Assembly: GCA_018820005.1 (NCBI GenBank)
Contig: JAHJOS010000262.1
Location: 1-12,427 of the forward strand
Origin: Alphaproteobacteria bacterium
GTDB lineage: Bacteria > Pseudomonadota > Alphaproteobacteria > Rhizobiales > Devosiaceae
DNA: 12,427 bases
Direction of reading: 5' to 3'
A model generated the notes under the pieces. That model had not been told where the DNA came from. It saw only the letters and a list, made by a program, of their open reading frames with translations, and did not search any database. The number at the start of each line of letters is the position of its first letter. Positions within the stretch are counted from its first letter, which is position 1. Both the position numbers and the translations under genes were made by a program. Shown piece after piece: positions 7,329 through 12,427 of the stretch.

Positions 7329-8012
7329 GTGCCACTTGCGCCGCACCAGTACTGGCAAACCATCGACAAGGCCGCCGATCCCGCACCTGAGGCCGAGGGC
7401 TGGCGGGATTTCTATCACGCGTCATTGCCGGATGGGCGCGTTCTCGACCTGCCCATCCGCGTGCTGCCGGGCGACGGCCGGTCTGCCGTTGCTTCGTTGA
7501 TCGTCAATCAGGCGAGCTTTGTGGTCGAAGATGCGCTGTCATCGGGCATGGCGGATCTGCTGGCGCCCTTTGCGCCGGAGGTCATTGTCGGCGTGCCAAC
7601 CTTGGGCCTGCCGCTGGCCAACAATGTTGCGCGGCGTCTCGGGCATAGCCGTATGGTCGCGCTCGGGACGTCGCGCAAGTTCTGGTACAATGATGCGCTG
7701 TCGGCACCGCTGACGTCGATCACCAGTCCCAACCAGCAAAAGACCATTTATCTGGATCCGCGCATGCTCGAATTGCTGGCGGGCAAGCGCGTCGCCGTGG
7801 TTGACGACGTCATCAGTTCGGGCACCTCAATGGTGGCCGTGCTCACGCTGCTGCAGCAGGCCGGATTGCAGCCGGTGGCCATTGCCGTCGCCATGCTGCA
7901 GGGGACTCGGTGGCAGAAACCCCTGGCGGCATGGGGTGATCGCATCGTGGCGCCCATGCGGTCACCGCGCCTCAGCCTATCGGCAACGGGCTGGTGGCAG
8001 CCTGCTGAATAG
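7329..8012 (+). CDS. phosphoribosyltransferase (type I PRTase, adenine-PRT-like)
   Basis: The predicted role is to join a nucleobase to PRPP, giving a nucleotide and pyrophosphate, as in purine salvage. It has 227 residues. The PRPP-binding signature VAVVDDVISSGTS (155-167), with the paired acidic residues D159-D160 and the phosphate loop, is intact. Upstream, VIVGVPTLGLPLANNVARRLG (86-106) forms the first Rossmann-like strand and helix, where the pyrophosphate loop is expected. The stretch around SRKFWYND to KTIYLDP (115-143) probably forms the flexible hood over the active site. The N-terminal 50 residues are longer than in short Apt proteins (about 170-180 residues) and may set base specificity. 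It starts with GTG. It has no coding partner downstream on its strand and appears monocistronic. Base specificity is unknown; hypoxanthine or another deaminated purine would complete the pathway, but adenine or a regulatory PurR-like use is possible. Confidence 0.87.
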   Translation: MPLAPHQYWQTIDKAADPAPEAEGWRDFYHASLPDGRVLDLPIRVLPGDGRSAVASLIVNQASFVVEDALSSGMADLLAPFAPEVIVGVPTLGLPLANNVARRLGHSRMVALGTSRKFWYNDALSAPLTSITSPNQQKTIYLDPRMLELLAGKRVAVVDDVISSGTSMVAVLTLLQQAGLQPVAIAVAMLQGTRWQKPLAAWGDRIVAPMRSPRLSLSATGWWQPAE

Positions 8013-8148
8013 CGACTTCGGCGGCTGCAGCCCAATCACCCAGACTGCGGCGGTATTGGTGCCGCTGGCGCGAGAGTGCCAATGGGCATCGGTCGCCGCC
8101 GCGCGGAAAAGGCTGCCTAGCGCGCCACTTTAGCGGCGAAAGCGGATG
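8013..8148. other. 136-base convergent intergenic region
   Basis: This lies between the stop of the phosphoribosyltransferase (plus) and the stop of the second adenine deaminase (minus). I see no credible ORF. It contains the perfect palindrome GGCTGCAGCC at 8023-8032, a short GCGGC/GCCGC inverted repeat (8047-8051 and 8061-8065) and the dyad described at 8123-8138. None has a clear poly-U tract, so no classic intrinsic terminator can be called with confidence. Confidence 0.55.
8123..8138 (-). terminator. weak candidate transcription terminator hairpin for the minus-strand operon
   Basis: Read on the minus strand, CGCCGC-TAAA-GTGGCG folds into a 6-base-pair stem with one G-U pair and a 4-base loop. 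It starts 10 bases after the stop codon of the second adenine deaminase. No T-run follows directly; a TTTT occurs about 15 bases later. The position is right, but the structure is not diagnostic and Rho-dependent termination is as likely. Confidence 0.25.
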
Positions 8149-10011
8149 TCACCAGACGATGGGATGAGTCTCGCCTGTCTGGACATTTACAAAGCCATTG
8201 GGCGCCAGCTTGGAAGGCGCGACCAGGACCCAGCGCCAGGGCGAACATGTCAGCGTAGCAAAGATCAGAAACTCGGGGAAACCGGGCTTCCAGCGGTTCA
8301 TAGCGGCTGGCTGGTACATCCAGGTCACTTCGCTGGCGCGACGGAGAAAGGCCTGGTTCTCTGCATCGAAGGCTTCCGCCGTGCGGGCGGTCATCAGCCC
8401 AGCGACCTCGAGGTGGATTTCTGCGACGACCGCGCCGCGATGCACCAGTACCCAGCCGCCGCCGATCTCCTGCAGGCGATTGACCGCAATGGCCATGGCG
8501 CTGTCGGATGAGCCGATGCACCAGACGTTGTGGCTGTCGTGGGCCACAGAGCACGCCAGGGCCGTATCGGGGTCCTGGGGGCCACAGCCGGTCCAGAACA
8601 TGGCCGAGACGGCACCGTCGCCGCGATATCGGTCGATCATCGACCACTTGGTGATGAGGCGGGCTGGGTCGCGCTGCACCAGGCCCTCGATAACAGGCAG
8701 TTCTTCGGTGAGGAACTCCTCGTTCCAGTGGAACGGGCGCAGGACTGCGGCCTGCATGGTGTCGCGGCCAGGCTCGGCCTTGATCGCGAAATCTGCCGCC
8801 GTCAGCACACGACCAATATTCATGGTCTTGGTTGCCCAGTCCGGCCAATCGATGGCAGGCGTTAGGGCGGTGAAGGTCTGGCCCTCAGATGCCAGTTCAC
8901 CATCGGCATAGACATGGGCAATCGCAATGCTCGCGACATCCTCGAGCAGAACGATATCGGCGTAGCGTCCGGGAGTGATCGAGCCCACCCACTGGTCGAT
9001 GCGCATATGGTGGGCGGGATTGATGGTGGCGCATTGGATGGCAATTTCGGGCGCGAGTCCGAAGGCAATGGCATGACGCACATTGTAGTCGCTGGCGCCG
9101 TCGCGCAGCGTATCGGTGGCGCTGCGGTCATCGGTGGTGAAGGCGATGTTGGACCAGTCGGTCAACCCGCGCTCGATCAGTCCGGGGATAATCGCGTCGT
9201 AGGAGAACGGACGCAGTTCGGTGAAAAGTCCGCGCATCAGGCGATCCCAGGCCTCATCGAGCGCCCAGACTTCATGGTCGGAGCTGAGGCCGGCGGCCGC
9301 AAAGGCCGAGATGTCGTGCGGATCGGTCAGGCCCGAGCCGTGCCCCTCCACCACACCGCGCTGGGCGAAGGTAGCGCCGATCATGCCCCACATACGGGCA
9401 TAGCCGGGGTTAGACGGGTCCCAGACCGAGGGCCAGTCCATGACCTCATCGAGGCCGGTGACGGAGAGATCGTTGGCCAGGAACGCGTTCTGCTCATCAT
9501 AGCCATACCAGCCGCCGCTCTCTTCCCAGGCGCTGGGCGGCACGGCCGAACCGGGCTGAATGAAGACCTTGAGCGGGGAGCCGGCCAGGCGGGCCTTCTG
9601 CCAGAACTCGGTATTGCGGCTGCCGTTGACATTACCGAACTCGTGGCTGGCCTCGCAGGTCCAGGTGTTGCCGCGCGGAATCACCATGGCGGCTTCAAAC
9701 TCCGGCGTGAGGTGGCTGGATTCAATGTGCTTGTGCACTTCGCCAAAGCCGGGCACGGCCGAGAGATGGGGATACTTCACCCGTTCGGCCACATCCCCGC
9801 GATAGGAGCCGATGGGACCGACATAGGCGATGCGGCGCCCGGAGATGACGATCTCCTGATTGTCGAGCCACTGATTGGCGTGGACGGCGAGGAGCCGACC
9901 GACTTCGATGACTCGATCTGCGGGCTTCTTGCCCAAGGCAACCAGCAACAAATGCTGTCGGATGGTGACTTCATCGGCAGCATTGAGGATCAGATCGTCC
10001 GTGAGGGTCAT
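8149..10011 (-). CDS. divergent adenine deaminase family protein
   Basis: This 620-residue amidohydrolase is a distant paralogue of the Ade at 3408-5207. Metal and catalytic positions are kept but set in altered motifs: EVHKHIESS (91-99; H93 and H95, with lysine between them instead of the isoleucine in the paralogue), ASHEFGNVNG (121-130), LDEVMDW (187-193; E189), EGHGSG (222-227; H224), SSDHEVW (243-249; H246 and E247), FTTDDR (291-296; D294 and D295), and C-terminal VAHDSHN (489-495). The loop after VFIQPGSAVP (149-158) is rich in Trp and Tyr and differs strongly from the paralogue, which would reshape the base pocket. The likely reaction is deamination of adenine or a substituted adenine. 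It is the last gene of the nucleoside-transporter operon; its ATG overlaps the permease stop by 4 bases. The family assignment is firm; specificity is uncertain. Confidence 0.88.
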   Translation of the reverse strand: MTLTDDLILNAADEVTIRQHLLLVALGKKPADRVIEVGRLLAVHANQWLDNQEIVISGRRIAYVGPIGSYRGDVAERVKYPHLSAVPGFGEVHKHIESSHLTPEFEAAMVIPRGNTWTCEASHEFGNVNGSRNTEFWQKARLAGSPLKVFIQPGSAVPPSAWEESGGWYGYDEQNAFLANDLSVTGLDEVMDWPSVWDPSNPGYARMWGMIGATFAQRGVVEGHGSGLTDPHDISAFAAAGLSSDHEVWALDEAWDRLMRGLFTELRPFSYDAIIPGLIERGLTDWSNIAFTTDDRSATDTLRDGASDYNVRHAIAFGLAPEIAIQCATINPAHHMRIDQWVGSITPGRYADIVLLEDVASIAIAHVYADGELASEGQTFTALTPAIDWPDWATKTMNIGRVLTAADFAIKAEPGRDTMQAAVLRPFHWNEEFLTEELPVIEGLVQRDPARLITKWSMIDRYRGDGAVSAMFWTGCGPQDPDTALACSVAHDSHNVWCIGSSDSAMAIAVNRLQEIGGGWVLVHRGAVVAEIHLEVAGLMTARTAEAFDAENQAFLRRASEVTWMYQPAAMNRWKPGFPEFLIFATLTCSPWRWVLVAPSKLAPNGFVNVQTGETHPIVW

Positions 10012-10958
10012 GCCTTGCTCAGTGTCTTGAGTTGGCGCGCCCGCTGGGCCCTGTAGCTGAACAGCACGAGTGCCAGAATGGTCACGACAAACGGAATGGT
10101 CTGGATCAGTTCGCTGGGGATCCAGTTGAAGAGGTTAGGCATCACGATCGAGAGCGCTTCAAAAACGCCGAACAGCAAGGCTGCCAGCATGGCACCCACG
10201 GGATGACGGGCGCCCAGCAGCACGGCGCCCAGGGCGATGAAACCACGTCCGGCGGTCATGTCGCGGGTGAAGCCAATGAAGTTGAACATGGCCAGTTGCG
10301 CGCCGCCGATGCCGACCAGAGCACCAGAGGCAACCAGGCTCCATGCCCGGACCTTGGACACCGGAATGCCCGCTGCTTCCGGTGCTGCCGGATATTCGCC
10401 CACGCCCCGCAACCAGAGGCCCCAGGGGGTACGAAACAGGAAGTACCACACGAGAAATACAGTCAGCGCGCCTAGCCAGCTCAGGATCGAATGACCCGAC
10501 AACAGTCGATCAAGGGTTGGGCCGACACCGGGAATAGCATCGAGGAACGGAATATCGACCGCCGGAACAGATTTGGACTGCAGGTTGATCGAGGTGCCCT
10601 TGTCGCCGCCGGTGGCCGCTGCCAGCGCAAAGACGGTGCCGCCGGTCGCCAGGATGTTGACGGCAAAGCCGACCAGAATGATGTCGGCTTTGAGCTTGAG
10701 ATGGAAGAAGGCCATCAACGCGCCGAGTAGCCCGCCGGCAAGCATGGCGGCCAAAACGGCGACGTACCAAGGTGCATAAACCGAGACAATCACCGCTGTG
10801 AGCGCGGCGATCAGCATCATGCCTTCGAGGGCCACGTTAAGCGCCCCGGAAAGATCGGAGATCAAGCCACCCAATGTGGCAAACAGCAGGGGCGTCGTCG
10901 TTCGGATCACCGTCACGAAGAACGTCGCAGAAAAGACCGTCATCAGGAGTTCGATCAC
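10008..10958 (-). CDS. nucleoside-type ABC transporter permease (NupQ/YufQ-like)
   Basis: This is an inner-membrane subunit of an importer of the BMP-linked class, known in other bacteria for nucleosides. It has 316 residues and about eight to nine hydrophobic segments (roughly 5-27, 45-62, 64-86, 91-115, 159-175, 205-227, 238-270 and 283-302). Family hallmarks are NVALEGMMLI (41-50), the cytoplasmic coupling segment RTPWGLWLRGVGEYP (176-190) ending in AAGI, and GRGFIALGAVLLG (237-249). The start is GTG at 10956-10958. It overlaps the stop of the upstream permease as GTGA, and GGGAG lies 9 bases upstream. It pairs with the permease encoded at 10955-12052 to form a heterodimeric pore. It is followed, with 4-base overlap, by the second adenine deaminase, which suggests that the imported solute is a purine compound. 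The substrate-binding lipoprotein is not in the window. Confidence 0.92.
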   Translation of the reverse strand: MIELLMTVFSATFFVTVIRTTTPLLFATLGGLISDLSGALNVALEGMMLIAALTAVIVSVYAPWYVAVLAAMLAGGLLGALMAFFHLKLKADIILVGFAVNILATGGTVFALAAATGGDKGTSINLQSKSVPAVDIPFLDAIPGVGPTLDRLLSGHSILSWLGALTVFLVWYFLFRTPWGLWLRGVGEYPAAPEAAGIPVSKVRAWSLVASGALVGIGGAQLAMFNFIGFTRDMTAGRGFIALGAVLLGARHPVGAMLAALLFGVFEALSIVMPNLFNWIPSELIQTIPFVVTILALVLFSYRAQRARQLKTLSKA

Positions 10959-12052
10959 TTGGCGGCACTCCCGGCAGTGACTGGCGCGGCGCGCTGGCCA
11001 AGCAGTTTTGCGATGACTTTCTTGCCCGGCATGCTGAACGAGGACGCGACAAGCAGGATGATGACCGCCTGGACGACCGAAATCATCTCGCTGGGCACAT
11101 CGGTGCGAATACCCATGAGCTGGGCGCCCTGGCGCAGATAGCCATAGAACAGCGCCACAAAGGGGACGGCCAGCGGTCGACTGCGCGCCACGATGGCGAT
11201 CAATATGCCTTCAAAGGCGAGGTTGCCGTCAAAATCCACGGAGAGATTGCCAAAGGCCCTGCCCTGCACGAATACCGCCCCAAGCAGTCCACCTATGGCG
11301 CCAGCTGCTGTCATAGCCGACACCATGATCGTACTGGCCGGAATCCCGGAGTATTCAGCAAAGCCGGGATTATGGCCGACCAGGCGCAGCTTGAGTCCCC
11401 AGGCCGTGCGATAGAGCACGAACCAGACAATGGCAGTCGCCGCCAATGCAATCACGATACCAAGGTCAAAGCGTGTGCCCGGGATAATGGCTGGAAAGAT
11501 CGCCGTATCGGGGAACTTCTCGGTCATGAGCTGGCCAGTGCCGGCGGGGGCCAGATAGGCTCGTACCATGAAGTTGACCACCAGAATGGCGATATAGTTC
11601 AGCATCAGCGAGGAAACGATCTCGCTGGCGCCAAACCGTGCCTTGGCATAGCCCGGCAGCAGGCCGTAAAAGGCGCCGGCCGCCATGGCCGCGAGCATGG
11701 CGACGGGAATGGCAAAGACGGTGCCGCCGATCGGCGACATAGCGACGAGTGCCGCGCAGAGGCCGCCAACATAGACCTGCCCCTGCACGCCCATAGAGAA
11801 CTGGCGAGCCTGGAACACCAAGCTGAAGGCAAGGCCGGTGAGCGTCAGCTTGGCCACGTCGTCGATCCACAGACCAATTGTGCGGTTGGAGGATATCGGG
11901 CCGCCCATCAGCGTCGAGAACGCCTTGTAGGGGTCGTGCGAGGTGAGCAGAACAACGACAAGCGCAACGGCAAGCGCCATAGCTAACGCCACCAGCGTGG
12001 TGCCGGCCTCCTTGCGGATGGCCCGCCAACGGACCGCAGATTGAGCGCTCAT
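10955..12052 (-). CDS. nucleoside-type ABC transporter permease (NupP/YufP-like)
   Basis: This is the second inner-membrane permease of the same importer, 365 residues long. A charged cytoplasmic N-terminus (1-15) leads into TM1 (about 18-37). Then come a periplasmic loop containing DPYKAF and about nine more hydrophobic segments. Family motifs are FSMGVQGQVYVGG (85-97), GASEIVSSLMLNYIA (141-155), RTAWGLKLRLVGHNP (215-229) followed by YSGIPAS, and EGILIAIVARS (281-291). The usual glutamate of the FNIGxEGQ motif is glutamine here (Q90), an uncommon-looking change that may be natural variation. The C-terminus is short, polar and Ala-rich. The ATG at 12050-12052 overlaps the ATPase stop as ATGA. 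The order ATPase, large permease, small permease is the standard one for this transporter class. Confidence 0.92.
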   Translation of the reverse strand: MSAQSAVRWRAIRKEAGTTLVALAMALAVALVVVLLTSHDPYKAFSTLMGGPISSNRTIGLWIDDVAKLTLTGLAFSLVFQARQFSMGVQGQVYVGGLCAALVAMSPIGGTVFAIPVAMLAAMAAGAFYGLLPGYAKARFGASEIVSSLMLNYIAILVVNFMVRAYLAPAGTGQLMTEKFPDTAIFPAIIPGTRFDLGIVIALAATAIVWFVLYRTAWGLKLRLVGHNPGFAEYSGIPASTIMVSAMTAAGAIGGLLGAVFVQGRAFGNLSVDFDGNLAFEGILIAIVARSRPLAVPFVALFYGYLRQGAQLMGIRTDVPSEMISVVQAVIILLVASSFSMPGKKVIAKLLGQRAAPVTAGSAAK

Positions 12053-12427
12053 CGCAGGGCCACCCTCATGGTTTGCTCATCCTGGGCCGCCAGGCCCAGC
12101 ATATAGGTGCCCAGTGTCTCGGGCGCGAGATCGTCGGTATTGATGAAGGCCGCCACAATGCGACCGCGATAGAAGACCACCAGCCGGTCGGACAGGGCCA
12201 GCAGTTCGGACAGGTCCGCAGAGCTCAGCAGCACCGCTGCGCCAGCGTCGCGCGCATCAGTAATGGACTTCCAGATGAACTGGGTTGCGCCCAAGTCGAC
12301 GCCGCGGGTTGGCTGGTTGACCAACAGCAGCTTTGGCTGCTCGGACAGTTCGCGTGCCACCACCACCTTTTGCATATTGCCACCCGACAGGGTGCCAACG
12401 GCAAAGCCGGGGCCGCCAGCACGGATA
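12049..12427 (-). CDS. nucleoside ABC transporter ATP-binding protein, C-terminal domain (truncated by window edge)
   Basis: This is the end of a two-domain ATPase of the NupO/RbsA type; 125 residues are visible and the frame is open to the right edge. The second nucleotide-binding domain shows its signature as LSGGN followed by MQKVVVAREL, the segment LLLVNQPTRGVDLGA where Walker B and the D-loop belong, and SSADLSELLALSDR at the switch region. The usual Walker B Asp-Glu is Asn-Gln here and the switch histidine is missing. I recall similar loss in the second domain of this transporter class, so it probably marks the degenerate ATP site and not a broken gene. The intact first domain should lie beyond the window, and a BMP-type binding protein probably lies nearby. 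It heads the visible minus-strand operon by overlapping the permease start. Confidence 0.92.
   Translation of the reverse strand, partial: IRAGGPGFAVGTLSGGNMQKVVVARELSEQPKLLLVNQPTRGVDLGATQFIWKSITDARDAGAAVLLSSADLSELLALSDRLVVFYRGRIVAAFINTDDLAPETLGTYMLGLAAQDEQTMRVALR

Noticed and set aside
7851..7862. CTGCTGCAGCAG palindrome inside the PRTase gene, resembling the spacer palindrome at 7282-7291
   Set aside because: It encodes Leu-Leu-Gln-Gln with common GC-rich codons in a helix. The similarity is probably chance.
8013..8148. Possible remnant gene in the convergent spacer
   Set aside because: Translations of both strands give only short fragments without a recognisable family. There is no evidence of a pseudogene.
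8914..10056. 380-residue open frame on the plus strand opposite the second adenine deaminase
   Set aside because: The minus strand carries all adenine deaminase motifs. The plus frame is Gly/Arg/His-rich with no family signature, so it is a codon-bias shadow.
10874..11986. 370-residue open frame on the plus strand opposite the two permeases
   Set aside because: The composition is strongly hydrophilic (Arg, His, Gly, Gln), mirroring hydrophobic permease codons on the other strand. No motif is present.

Overview
The window is GC-rich, tightly packed bacterial DNA. Codon use and the protein families suggest an alphaproteobacterium, probably Hyphomicrobiales (Devosia-like or rhizobial). This taxonomic guess rests on general resemblance only. 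I see no rRNA, tRNA, insertion sequence, CRISPR array or phage gene. Nearly all of the sequence is coding.

Layout: (1) Positions 1-6090 hold a plus-strand operon that enters from the left edge. It contains the C-terminal part of a PotA/MalK-type ABC ATPase, an amidohydrolase-superfamily purine-type deaminase, an M20 dipeptidase-like hydrolase, an adenine deaminase and an inosine-uridine-type nucleoside hydrolase. The junctions are 4-8 base overlaps, except the first, which is bridged by a possible 14-codon ORF. (2) An M20D amidohydrolase/aminoacylase (6087-7253, minus) converges on this operon, with overlapping stop codons. (3) A 75-base divergent spacer rich in dyad symmetry separates it from a plus-strand phosphoribosyltransferase (7329-8012, GTG start). 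(4) A second operon on the minus strand enters from the right edge and runs 12427 to 8149. It encodes the end of a two-domain nucleoside-type ABC ATPase, two membrane permeases of the NupP/NupQ (BMP-linked) class, and a second, divergent adenine deaminase paralogue. Its three junctions are all 4-base ATGA/GTGA overlaps.

How the genes may work together (inference): the right-hand transporter would import nucleosides. The nucleoside hydrolase would release the base. One or both adenine deaminase homologues and the third deaminase would remove exocyclic amino or substituted amino groups. The phosphoribosyltransferase could return the resulting oxopurine to the nucleotide pool. Two M20 amide hydrolases among these genes are not needed for ordinary adenosine salvage. 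They suggest that the real substrates are decorated purines, such as amide-, acyl- or amino-acid-linked compounds, or N6-substituted adenines. Two inward-facing operons, each with its own ABC transporter class and its own adenine deaminase homologue, make this a plausible but unproven modified-purine uptake and processing locus.
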